From contig CANJIU010000028.1 in the NCBI GenBank assembly GCA_947474365.1, positions 28,950 to 92,949 of the forward strand: a stretch of DNA of 64,000 nt, read 5' to 3'. The position numbers were made by a program, and so were the translations under genes. The stretch comes from Opitutia bacterium. GTDB taxonomy: Bacteria; Verrucomicrobiota; Verrucomicrobiia; Opitutales; Opitutaceae. Shown one piece after another: positions 58,101 to 64,000 of the stretch; position 1 is the stretch's first letter, and each line of letters begins with the position of its first letter. Below the pieces are notes generated by a model. That model had not been told where the DNA came from and did no database searches. It saw nothing but the letters and a program-made list of their open reading frames with translations.

Positions 58101-58340
58101 CAGCGGGATGACGCCGCCGGGTTCGAGGGACACCGCTACTATCCGCCCTACACGACGATGGATTTCGGCGTCGAATACGGCGTCACCCGCTGGGCCCGGC
58201 TCTTCGTTTCCGGCCGCAACGTCACCGACGCCCAAAAGATCCGCCGCCGCGACGTCCAGAATTCGCCCGAGTGGAGCACGTTTCAAATCGCGAACAACCT
58301 CGGGGTGACCTATACCGCGGGCGTCACGGGTTCGTTCTGA
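55122..58340 (+). CDS. TonB-dependent receptor with carboxypeptidase-like N-terminal domain (TBDR-5)
   Basis: A 1072-residue receptor. A signal peptide (RTLRATSAIALFLATCALA, ending ARAQ) precedes a carboxypeptidase-D regulatory-like beta domain (about 30-110: GAVEGRVQNFVTGDYLNNAR; TLTDDSGTYRLAEIPAGPV). The plug domain follows (ALGQKSVISADQFGTIPDSN; GELMKWLPGVSVEY; VEVRKLRTPEDSANALGGSI), then the barrel, ending YTAGVTGSF. It differs from the other four in having this extra domain and no LSPF motif; instead VVLDAFKV stands at the equivalent place. Substrate unknown. It converges on the M20 peptidase gene, which might process an imported peptide. ATG 55122 begins the signal peptide. Confidence 0.9.
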   Translation: MRTLRATSAIALFLATCALATTARAQPATGAVEGRVQNFVTGDYLNNARVAVKGTNVVTLTDDSGTYRLAEIPAGPVTLRVFFTGLDEQELAVAIAAGQTAKQDFKLTSRARDGDRAAATVVLDAFKVQSTRETDAAAIAVNEQRVALGQKSVISADQFGTIPDSNPGELMKWLPGVSVEYFANNIVGVSVRGLDSASTEIAFDGMPIASASSTGRDRNFEILGSSSADIARVEVRKLRTPEDSANALGGSINLVRRSAFEADKRRFTYNLLFTTDAEDFSFGPRPGIRDTLVNGWRPNFKLTWTDPLSKTFGYAVTLSHNDVLARVHWSSPTWNYGTAAQATAAGNRVGASLPLSTVSVYNPQLSQDLLHDNPKQDITDSASIKFDWRPRRELKLSYSVSASRYQERAGDDVRFIWNTGNQANTNLNSVLGAPGTNGLTSDGSYATYGNLGAGTIRYDLREAWRNGIKPVVTNGVEGEWKRGDLTVSARGSYSASKHTFRDIDDGFFQSTTMSGSTLPNTGIGTGSANPRAITVNLLDRDYKISHTVRAFAHTTGATTLGPEIDWQDLKNLYVGGAVSRQARTLESIASTRLWAKHAFHTRDPFSLRVGFDYNDQFRNVQAYDARLWTFVGPDRIAGTPDDNAAQIAAVNVKPARDTYYTAPAVPRINLRRLYELYKANPTWFTYRDAESHRFSVAEPYQVDEQTTASFLEFTGGFFHNRLTYIGGTRYEKAEAKGRGVLDRGSRAVAGISDPVQAAIQRYVRKGASGTGGNDGWFPSLQVNFNLTDSLILRAGFARTQAKNRFGRSVIPSSTLDLNPVTTGTYAGVAQGTINRPNPNLLPWTADNFETHLEYYSRQGGVISAGAFRKNIANVQVQRNILLDTPEKLALLDLEPSFMNFQSTTWINEGGGRIDGAEFELRQLLNPFLPDLARGFTLTGSFNYNNLSKFNYAGGNIGTDFQNFYQRQIKASLSYRRGKLSANVGMIENGKVYRQRDDAAGFEGHRYYPPYTTMDFGVEYGVTRWARLFVSGRNVTDAQKIRRRDVQNSPEWSTFQIANNLGVTYTAGVTGSF

Positions 58341-58373
58341 CGCGCCCAGACGCCGTTGCGGCGACGCCCCACC

Positions 58374-59876
58374 CTACTTCGCCAATTCGAACAGATAATC
58401 GACGTAAGACATCGTCGCGCCGTCGTAGCCCTGCAGTTTCGGATTCGTCGACTCGATCAGGAAATATTCATTCGGGGCATGCTGGCCGGCGCCGTGCCCC
58501 AATCCGAAATGTCCCGCCGCCAGGTTGAGCGGCGCCGCCGTGAAGGCGTAACCGGGCCACGAGCCGGCGAGGCGCGGCCACAGGAGCGGCTCGATCCCGG
58601 ATCGCTTGAGGACGGCGACCTGGGCCTGAATCAACGGGGTGTTCGCCGCCGTGCTCGTCGGATCATAGCCACCCGTCATATTCACCTCGATGTCGCCAAA
58701 GCCATTTTTCGCGAGGTGCGCCTTGAGGGCGGCGAGCGCCTCTTTGGCCGTCATGTCGGGCACCAGCCGCAGGTCCAGTTTCGCGACCGCCTGATGCGGC
58801 AGAATCGTCTTGCCGCCAGGACCGGTGTAGCCGCCCACCAATCCCTCAATGTTTACCGTCGGCTGCGACTCAAGCCGCTCGAGCGCCTGCAAAAAGGGCA
58901 AATCGTCGATCCAGCGGTTCACGCCCAGGAGCGCCTTGTACGAGGCCTCGCCCCGGCGCCGGGCCGCGGCGGCAATCATGGCCTTTTCCTCCGCGCTGAG
59001 CGGCCGCACCTTGTCGGCGAAGCCAGCAATGGCCGGGGCGTTGCCATCCGCAGACACAAGCGTGTTCAGGGCCTTGATCAGATGCCACGCCGGACTGTCC
59101 ACCATCGCCTTGAACGAGGAGTGAATATCCCGCGCCGGCCCGCGCCCCCAGCCAAGGCCGCTCGAAACCAGCTCGCATTCGATGATGCCCTTTGCCCCGA
59201 GATTCACCGTCACCGTGCCGTCGGAATCCTGCGTCGCATGCGGCATGAATAAGCTGACGCACCTGGAGAGCGCGGCCTGAACCTCGGGCCGGCTCACGAT
59301 TTGGCCGATATGCGGAGAACCGATTTCCTCCTCCCCTTCGGCCACGAGCACGAGGTTGACCGGGAGCTTTTGACCGGCGGCACGAATTGCATCCAACGCG
59401 GCGAGGAACGCCGATTCCGGGCCCTTCTGATTCACCGCGCCTCGCCCCACGAGCACCTTTCCCATCCCGGGACGGTCCACGAGCGCCGCATCCAGCGGCG
59501 GCGACGACCACTCCTTCGGGTCGAATTGCTTCACATCGTACATGAAGTAGAGCCCGACCGTTTTGGGCGCACCGGCATCGAGCGTCGCAAACACCCCGGG
59601 CTTGCCGTCGGTTTCCACGCGCTTCACCTGCTGAAATCCCACCTCCTGCAGCAGCTTCGCCAGGTGGTCGGCGCCCTCGGGAAATCCGCGGTTCTCCGCC
59701 GCGATCGCGGGCCGCCGGATCCATTCCTGCAACCGCTGCACCGCCCGATCATGTTGTTTTGCGATCTGCGCCCTGATGGCGGCAAAATCCGGATCCGCGG
59801 CGTGGACGCTGCCGCTCGCAGCCAACATCGCGCCGATCACACCCGCCAAAAGGAAAGCTCGAGATTTGGAATTCAT
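58374..59876 (-). CDS. Exported M20-family peptidase homologue with altered metal site
   Basis: A 500-residue protein with a signal peptide (about 1-27) and the M20/M25/M40 metallopeptidase fold. EGEEEIGSPH, HDRAVQRLQEWIRRPAIA and GAGQHAPNEYFLIES are family-like. However, the usual His ligand in GHYDVQP is Met112 (FMYDVKQFDP), and the bridging Asp in GRGxxDDKG is Asn149 (GRGAVNQKG). The retained acidic cluster (about 180-184) and the later His are present. It may bind only one metal, have shifted chemistry, or be a non-peptidase binding protein. ATG 59876 begins the signal peptide. It converges on TBDR-5. Confidence 0.82.
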   Translation of the reverse strand: MNSKSRAFLLAGVIGAMLAASGSVHAADPDFAAIRAQIAKQHDRAVQRLQEWIRRPAIAAENRGFPEGADHLAKLLQEVGFQQVKRVETDGKPGVFATLDAGAPKTVGLYFMYDVKQFDPKEWSSPPLDAALVDRPGMGKVLVGRGAVNQKGPESAFLAALDAIRAAGQKLPVNLVLVAEGEEEIGSPHIGQIVSRPEVQAALSRCVSLFMPHATQDSDGTVTVNLGAKGIIECELVSSGLGWGRGPARDIHSSFKAMVDSPAWHLIKALNTLVSADGNAPAIAGFADKVRPLSAEEKAMIAAAARRRGEASYKALLGVNRWIDDLPFLQALERLESQPTVNIEGLVGGYTGPGGKTILPHQAVAKLDLRLVPDMTAKEALAALKAHLAKNGFGDIEVNMTGGYDPTSTAANTPLIQAQVAVLKRSGIEPLLWPRLAGSWPGYAFTAAPLNLAAGHFGLGHGAGQHAPNEYFLIESTNPKLQGYDGATMSYVDYLFELAK

Positions 59877-59945
59877 GGCAACTCCGATGCCGCGTAGCGA
59901 CTTTGGCCGCAACGCGAAAGGCCGGCCACTGATCCCCCCGCCGAA

Positions 59946-60260
59946 TCAGACTCCCACCCGGGAGAGGGCCGGGCACAGCGTCAGCAGATCGTCGGGATGC
60001 GTTTTTTCGCGTTCCGTCTGCAGATATTTTTGCCCGCCATGGTTCAGCACGACGAGTTTAACCGCGCCCGTGGCGGCCGCCACGAAGAATTCATCCGTAC
60101 CCGCCTCAATCAGGGCGATCGCCGCTTCCTGCGACAACTTCCAATGCGTCCGGTCGGAATGCACCCCACCAATCGTCGCGACGCGTTCACGGGGATCGCT
60201 GCTGTAGGCGCGGTTGACCAGCGAAACGGCACGGCGGCGGTAAGGGCGATGTTTGTCCAT
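59946..60260 (-). CDS. DUF3892 family protein
   Basis: A 104-residue soluble protein matching DUF3892: RERVATIGGVHSDRTHWKLS, QEAAIALIEAGTDEFFVAA, LVVLNHGGQKYLQTEREKTH and PDDLLTLCP. Function unknown. The basic start (DKHRPYRRR) is normal for the family. It lies upstream of the M20 gene in the same direction with 69 bp between them. Confidence 0.8.
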   Translation of the reverse strand: MDKHRPYRRRAVSLVNRAYSSDPRERVATIGGVHSDRTHWKLSQEAAIALIEAGTDEFFVAAATGAVKLVVLNHGGQKYLQTEREKTHPDDLLTLCPALSRVGV

Positions 60261-60673
60261 ATGTCAGAGTGGCTGAGGAGGCATGATCAGCCGTGCCGCC
60301 CGGGGAAACCGCGCTGGCAAACCGCTGAGGCCAACATTCTGCGCGCGACGCGAACCTGATACGACCTAAATCGCCGCCGTCCTCCCGCCGCGAATCACGG
60401 GTTGAGGATAATCGACGGAATCGACTGCTCTGTCACCGCCTTAGGTGCGACGCACGTAATTCCCATGATAATACATCGTGTCAGCCCCGACCGCCGCCTA
60501 CCAACGCATTGCGGATTCAACTCCGCGACATCACTCTTCCGCAATGAAACAACATACTACGTGTTGGTTGACGCAAGTCAGCTGGCACAAGAAAGACGCA
60601 TATATGCTCCGAGCTCTGCTCTGGGAGGATCAATCGGTAGTGGCGTAACAACGCCGCATCCTTGGTCTCTTCC
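60261..60673. other. Non-coding stretch, partly AT-richer
   Basis: No supported gene. Around 60400-60640 the sequence is visibly less GC-rich than its surroundings (ACATACTACGTG, GCATATATGC). A 34-codon open frame from ATG 60544 has no recognisable family or ribosome site. The change in composition could mark an old insertion or a decayed gene. Confidence 0.35.
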
Positions 60674-60709
60674 TTGCGGCGACGCGCGATTTTTCGTGCG
60701 TCGCCGCAA
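60674..60709. terminator. Strong 12-bp perfect stem-loop after the exported-repeat gene
   Basis: TTGCGGCGACGC (60674-60685) and GCGTCGCCGCAA (60698-60709) are exact inverted arms, and the stem extends by about three more pairs around an ATTTTT loop. It begins 46 bp beyond the stop of the minus-strand gene ending at 60755. A T-rich tail (ACTCTTTTT) follows only on the plus strand, so on the minus strand it would act without the classic U-tract. Confidence 0.6.
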
Positions 60710-60754
60710 CTCTTTTTGGGGTGCGGCCAGGCCGGGTACCTCCGCCACGAACCA

Positions 60755-61813
60755 CTACGGCAGTTCGTAAATCTCGATCAGTGCCTCGCCCGTGGTGTTG
60801 GCGGCGCCCGAAAGTTGCGCGGTGTACGTTCCCGCCGGCACGGTCACGACCAGCGCCGCGTCCTTGCTCGCCGGATCCGTGAGATCGAACGCCCCTGCTG
60901 CTGCGAACGCCGCCCGCGCCGGCGCCGCACCGCCCTCGGCCCAATTGTCGTTCCCCGCAAAGAGCTGGCTGCGTCCGCCTTCGCTCAGAAACAGCTCCAC
61001 CTTCGGGTCCGCCAACACGCCCGCCACCCCGAAACCCGCCGCCAGGCGCGGACCGACGCCGCGGATGAGCAGCCGCTTGGGCACATTGCCACTGATGGAA
61101 AAGCCAGCAATCAGCGTATTTTCCCCGGTGCCGGCAAAATTTCGCGCCGAAAGATTCACCAGGCGCGCCGGGCCCGTCGGATCCGCGTCGTAAAGTTCGA
61201 CCAGAGCCACTCCGCTGCGTTCGGTCACATCCGACACGTGAATCGTGCGCGCACTGTCGATCGTCGCCACCAACGCGGCGTCGCGGCTGGCCGCGTCGGC
61301 GAGATCGAAGGCCCCCACTGCGGCAAACGTCGCGCGCAATCCCGCCGCCGCTCCGTTCGCGCCCCAGTCGTTGTTCGAAGCCACCACGGTGTCGCGCCCG
61401 TTGACGTCCGCGTGGATTTCCAAACGCGGATCGAGGACCGTCCCCGCCACGCCGAAGGCCGCCAGTGCCGGACCGATGCCGCGCACGAGCATTTGCTTGC
61501 CGCCGCCCGCCACCACCGCGCCGACAATCAACGGCGAACTCGGTCCGCGCGTCGTCGCCCGCACTGAGAGATTCACGAGCCTACCCGGCCGCGGCGCCTC
61601 AATCGCGAGCCGCGCCATCCGGCTGGTCAACGGTCCGTTCGCATCGTTGACGATCACCTCGTAATCGCCGGCATTGGCCGCGGCGGCGGACGGGATCGGC
61701 AGAGTCGCGTTGGTCGCACCCGGCACCACGAGGCCGTTTCGCCGCCACTGGTAGCGCAACGTCCCCGCTCCCGTCGCCTGCACGCTGAGCGTCACATTCC
61801 CGCCCGGCGCCAC
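60755..61813 (-). CDS. Ig-like plus tandem-repeat exported domain (3' part of a split gene)
   Basis: An immunoglobulin-like domain (GGNVTLSVQATGAGTLRYQW; ANAGDYEVIVNDANG) is followed by two copies of a ~130-residue repeat. Each contains RLVNLSxR, LIxG, LLIRGxGPxLAxFGVxGxLxDP and NDxWxxGGAA-like elements and ends xALVELYD or EALIEIYELP. The repeat is common at the C termini of exported Verrucomicrobiota proteins; its role may be surface display or adhesion. The first codon given is not a real start: the frame is open upstream and continues (FLLEVSETVAFAEHP) from the MBL-fold gene, offset by one base. It is best read as the C-terminal half of that protein. Confidence 0.7.
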   Translation of the reverse strand: MAPGGNVTLSVQATGAGTLRYQWRRNGLVVPGATNATLPIPSAAAANAGDYEVIVNDANGPLTSRMARLAIEAPRPGRLVNLSVRATTRGPSSPLIVGAVVAGGGKQMLVRGIGPALAAFGVAGTVLDPRLEIHADVNGRDTVVASNNDWGANGAAAGLRATFAAVGAFDLADAASRDAALVATIDSARTIHVSDVTERSGVALVELYDADPTGPARLVNLSARNFAGTGENTLIAGFSISGNVPKRLLIRGVGPRLAAGFGVAGVLADPKVELFLSEGGRSQLFAGNDNWAEGGAAPARAAFAAAGAFDLTDPASKDAALVVTVPAGTYTAQLSGAANTTGEALIEIYELP

Positions 61814-62603
61814 CGTCTGGCTGGCCGGATGCTCGGCAAACGCGACCGTCTCGGAAACCTCGAGGAGGAAAGCCCTCCGCCGGCGTGTTGACCATGACGG
61901 TCATCTTGCCGCTCAGCAGTGACGCAAACTGGTTCGCATCTGCGAGCGTGCCCTCGGCGAGTCCCCAATGGATCGGGATCGCCACCCGCGCCTTGAGATC
62001 CAGTGCGGCATCAGCCGCCTCCTGCACGCTGTTCATCGTAAAGGTCTGGCCCAGCGGCAGCATCGCCACATCCACCGCAAAGGTTTTCATTTCCGGCACC
62101 CGCTCCGTGTCACCCGCCTGATACACCCGCACGCCGCCGACGTTCACCACGTAACCGACGAAGTTCATCACCCGGGGGTGTCCATTCTTGACGATGTTGT
62201 ACATCGGCACGGTCTCCACCTCGACTCCCCCGAGCGTCAGTTTTTGCCCGGGAGTCACGGGTAGAATCGTCGTCCCTGGAAATCCCTGCTGCAACGCGGG
62301 CACACCGGGCGGCGAGGAGACGATCACCGTATTCGTTTTCCGGACGCGGGTGATGACCGGGTTCGACTGGTGGTCCCCGTGGTTGTGGGTCAGGAGGATG
62401 AAATCCGCGTCCGCCGGCGAGGTCGTGAACCCCGTCGGATCGATGTAGATGATCGGACCGCCGGTGACCTCGATCTTCACGGTCGCCTGCCCGGCCGGGG
62501 CATAGGCGAACACTCTCCCCACCACCCGGGCCTGCGCGGTTGACAGGAGCAACGGGACAGCCAGGCAGCAGGCGACCAAACCAGAGCGAAACATCATTTT
62601 CAT
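61599..62603 (-). CDS. Exported MBL-fold hydrolase (5' part of a split gene)
   Basis: A signal peptide (SGLVACCLAVPLLLSTAQA) is followed by a metallo-beta-lactamase-fold domain of the UlaG-like/YtnP type: YIDPTGFTTSPADADFILLT, the metal motif THNHGDHQS, NVGGVRVYQAGDTERVPEM and IPIHWGLAEGTLADANQF. The family-like sequence stops at about residue 245 (VNTPAEGF). Beyond that the frame reads an arginine-rich nonsense tail to the stop at 61599, while the correct continuation lies one base over in the Ig/repeat frame. One extra base near 61868-61874 (CCTCCTC context) would explain it. ATG 62603 is the start. The domain may still fold, but the C-terminal half would be lost. Confidence 0.72.
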   Translation of the reverse strand: MKMMFRSGLVACCLAVPLLLSTAQARVVGRVFAYAPAGQATVKIEVTGGPIIYIDPTGFTTSPADADFILLTHNHGDHQSNPVITRVRKTNTVIVSSPPGVPALQQGFPGTTILPVTPGQKLTLGGVEVETVPMYNIVKNGHPRVMNFVGYVVNVGGVRVYQAGDTERVPEMKTFAVDVAMLPLGQTFTMNSVQEAADAALDLKARVAIPIHWGLAEGTLADANQFASLLSGKMTVMVNTPAEGFPPRGFRDGRVCRASGQPDGGAGRECDAQRAGDGSGDVALPVAAKRPRGAGCDQRDSADPVRRRGQCRRLRGDRQRCERTVDQPDGAARD

Positions 62604-62762
62604 AATGGGGAACCGGAGCGCCGTCGACGGTGGGAACGGCAGCTCACCCGCCCAGTGAAATTCCCGCGGACGCAGAGGCAACTCCCGACCGTTGGGATTC
62701 CGTAACCGAATCGAAAGATCGCGCCGCCTACTGCGGGAGCCGGACGCGCCCGTCCGAGGCGT

Positions 62763-63860
62763 TCACCGCACCTCGAAACTCACGCGGACGCTCTGCGTCG
62801 CAATTCCCCGCTCGACGCCGTCGAAGAGATCCACATCGAAGGGCTTGCCGATATTGTTGCCCGCGAGGTCCTCGATGGTCGTGGCGACGGAAAGCCAGTG
62901 GGCCCCGCGCGTCCACGGTTTCTGGGGAACGAAACGCCAGCGGCGATCATTGTTTTCCAGCGAGACGTCGCCGTCCAACATCGCACCCGCGGCGGACTGG
63001 GTCGCGACACCAATCAGGCGCAACGCCAGCGCGTGGTCCATGGGTTCGTCAAAATCAAGCATGAGCGCATCGCGCGACCCGGCGGCCGGCGCGGTGATTT
63101 TCCACCGCGCCGGATCGGGCGGCGTGCGATCGGCGGGGCCGACCCGGAATTGTTTCTCGAAGGCCGCCCGCAGCGGCTTGCCCGCGGCATCAACGCACGC
63201 CGCGTCGATGGTGAGCGAATACTTCTTCCCCGCCTCGAACACCGGCCCGATGTCCTCGAGCGGTTTCACACCACGCTTGATCCGCCCCGGGTCGATAAGA
63301 AGAGTCAGCCGGGTCATGGGCGGATCCCAGAGTTCCTCGTCGAGTTCGAGGAACGGCAGCTCGATCACGGCTCCAGCGGCATTGCGGATATGGATGTGCT
63401 CGTACGTCCCGCCGCGGCTCATCGGCGCGGAGAACTGGATATAGAATTTCAGTTGGTTCTCTGGCAACACGTCGGCGCCGGGGAAGACCTGCACCACGAT
63501 GGTCGTCGGGGGCGAGGTGTCGGCGGGCAATTCGAAAAACGAGACCACCGGATCGGCGCCCGGGGGCCGCAATTCCGCTCGGTAGCGCAGCCCACGTTCC
63601 AAGGAAAACGCCGGCTCGAAACGGAGCCGCCCGGCGGAGATCCGCCACGCTCCACCCATCGCCGGCATCGCGTTTCCGCTCGTCTGCTCCGCAAACACCG
63701 CGAAAAGCGCGGCCCACTGGTTGTCGGTCCGGTGTTCGCGTTCGAGCGCCGCCAGCATCGCCGGAGGGAACCCGCTCGCCTCAACCGCGGGCGGGTTATC
63801 TGCGGGCTTCCATTGCACGACATACGGCTGGGCCCACGCCCCGCCCACAAAAGGGCACAT
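62763..63860 (-). CDS. Ig-like (SbsA-type) exported protein with 5' end replaced by IS sequence
   Basis: The product has two bacterial Ig-like regions with the SbsA pattern (NQLKFYIQFSAPMSRGGTYE; ALMLDFDEPMDHALALRLIG; WRFVPQKPWTRGAHWLSV). It begins with CPFVGGAWAQPYVVQW: AWAQ looks like the end of a signal peptide, but the hydrophobic core is missing. Directly upstream is the end of an IS30-type element, so the ATG at 63860 and the next few codons probably come from the element. The protein would no longer be exported as before, and its native promoter is probably displaced. The rest of the frame is intact, so the insertion may be recent. Confidence 0.7.
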   Translation of the reverse strand: MCPFVGGAWAQPYVVQWKPADNPPAVEASGFPPAMLAALEREHRTDNQWAALFAVFAEQTSGNAMPAMGGAWRISAGRLRFEPAFSLERGLRYRAELRPPGADPVVSFFELPADTSPPTTIVVQVFPGADVLPENQLKFYIQFSAPMSRGGTYEHIHIRNAAGAVIELPFLELDEELWDPPMTRLTLLIDPGRIKRGVKPLEDIGPVFEAGKKYSLTIDAACVDAAGKPLRAAFEKQFRVGPADRTPPDPARWKITAPAAGSRDALMLDFDEPMDHALALRLIGVATQSAAGAMLDGDVSLENNDRRWRFVPQKPWTRGAHWLSVATTIEDLAGNNIGKPFDVDLFDGVERGIATQSVRVSFEVR

Positions 63861-64000
63861 TCAAGGATCAATTCGAAGAACGACTTGATATAAGGAGTTC
63901 ACTAAAACATTGAGCAGGGGACTTCCAACCGAGGATTTTGCGGGGACGCTCGTTGAGCATTTCCTGATAGGCGCTGAGTTGCTGGTAAGAAACCAGCGAC
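63849..64000 (-). mobile_element. IS30-type insertion sequence, right end (partial)
   Basis: The element's transposase ends at 63868, and its terminal inverted repeat should lie just beyond, around 63849-63865 (CAAAAGGGCACATTCAAGG region). The exact boundary cannot be set without the other end. It abuts the truncated Ig-like gene. Confidence 0.55.
63868..64000 (-). CDS. IS30-family transposase, C-terminal fragment
   Basis: From 63999 the minus strand reads SLVSYQQLSAYQEM and then LNERPRKILGWKSPAQCFSE, ending ISSRSSN and a stop at 63868. The LNxRPRKxLGWxxPxxxF pattern is characteristic of the C terminus of IS30-type DDE transposases. The gene continues beyond the right edge, so only 43 residues are visible and the catalytic core is outside. 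Confidence 0.82.
   Translation of the reverse strand, partial: SLVSYQQLSAYQEMLNERPRKILGWKSPAQCFSELLISSRSSN

Noticed and set aside
60544..60648. 34-codon open frame starting MKQHTTCWLTQ
   Set aside because: Too short, no ribosome site and no recognisable family. The lower GC alone does not support a gene.
61860..61880. Programmed ribosomal frameshift between MBL and Ig domains
   Set aside because: No slippery heptamer of the X-XXY-YYZ kind and no obvious downstream pseudoknot. A simple indel or sequencing error is more likely.
1..64000. tRNA, rRNA, riboswitch, prophage or CRISPR features
   Set aside because: I found no cloverleaf, rRNA-like segment, regularly spaced direct repeats with spacers, or phage structural genes. 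The holin-superfamily gene belongs to a yqjE-like cellular context, not a prophage.

Overview
This window is GC-rich and reads like the chromosome of a Gram-negative member of the Verrucomicrobiota, most likely Opitutaceae. The assignment is inferred from the gene families: large TonB-dependent receptors that share a short N-terminal LSPF motif and have no SusD partners, type I sulfatases, two DUF1080 sugar-processing proteins, a Tat-exported Gfo/Idh/MocA oxidoreductase, ThuA, and exported proteins built from a tandem ~130-residue repeat. Shine-Dalgarno sequences are weak or absent before most genes. I saw no rRNA, tRNA or CRISPR array.

Layout. 0-3 kb: small stress and envelope genes (DUF1737-like fragment, degenerate DksA/TraR protein, DUF2892 protein, and a yqjD-yqjE-yqjK-like trio). 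3-10.7 kb: exported sulfatase, ABC exporter, double CDGSH protein, NIT-domain chemoreceptor, then about 1 kb of non-coding DNA holding palindromes, an 11-bp tandem repeat and a gene remnant that has lost its start codon. 10.7-31.8 kb: a carbohydrate/peptide uptake region. Two divergent pairs of TonB receptors are flanked on one side by an amidohydrolase and a SUMF1-like protein. On the other side lie a sulfatase without signal peptide that overlaps a GPH-type symporter by 4 bp, a BNR_4 beta-propeller protein and a DUF1080 protein. 31.9-39.4 kb: transglutaminase-like protein, Gfo/Idh/MocA oxidoreductase, DUF1697, PQQ-type propeller, orphan solute-binding protein, rlmF. 39.5-45.7 kb: a 2059-residue hybrid histidine kinase with about twelve PAS domains and one GAF domain.

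46-54 kb holds the most unusual content: a monoheme cytochrome c, an MtrA/DmsE-type multiheme cytochrome and an MtrB/PioB-like outer-membrane porin in one direction. This looks like a porin-cytochrome conduit for moving electrons across the outer membrane. Next to it, on the other strand, are ThuA and a cytochrome-fused PQQ sugar dehydrogenase. Together with the DUF1080 and Gfo/Idh/MocA proteins this suggests periplasmic oxidation of sugars, possibly by a 3-keto-glycoside route, with electrons passed to c-type cytochromes. That link is inference.

55-64 kb: a fifth TonB receptor with a carboxypeptidase-like N-terminal domain, an M20 peptidase homologue lacking two usual metal ligands, DUF3892, and two decaying exported-protein loci. 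One is an MBL-fold/Ig-repeat gene split by an apparent 1-base frameshift. The other is an Ig-like protein whose signal peptide appears to have been removed by an IS30-type element that runs off the right edge.
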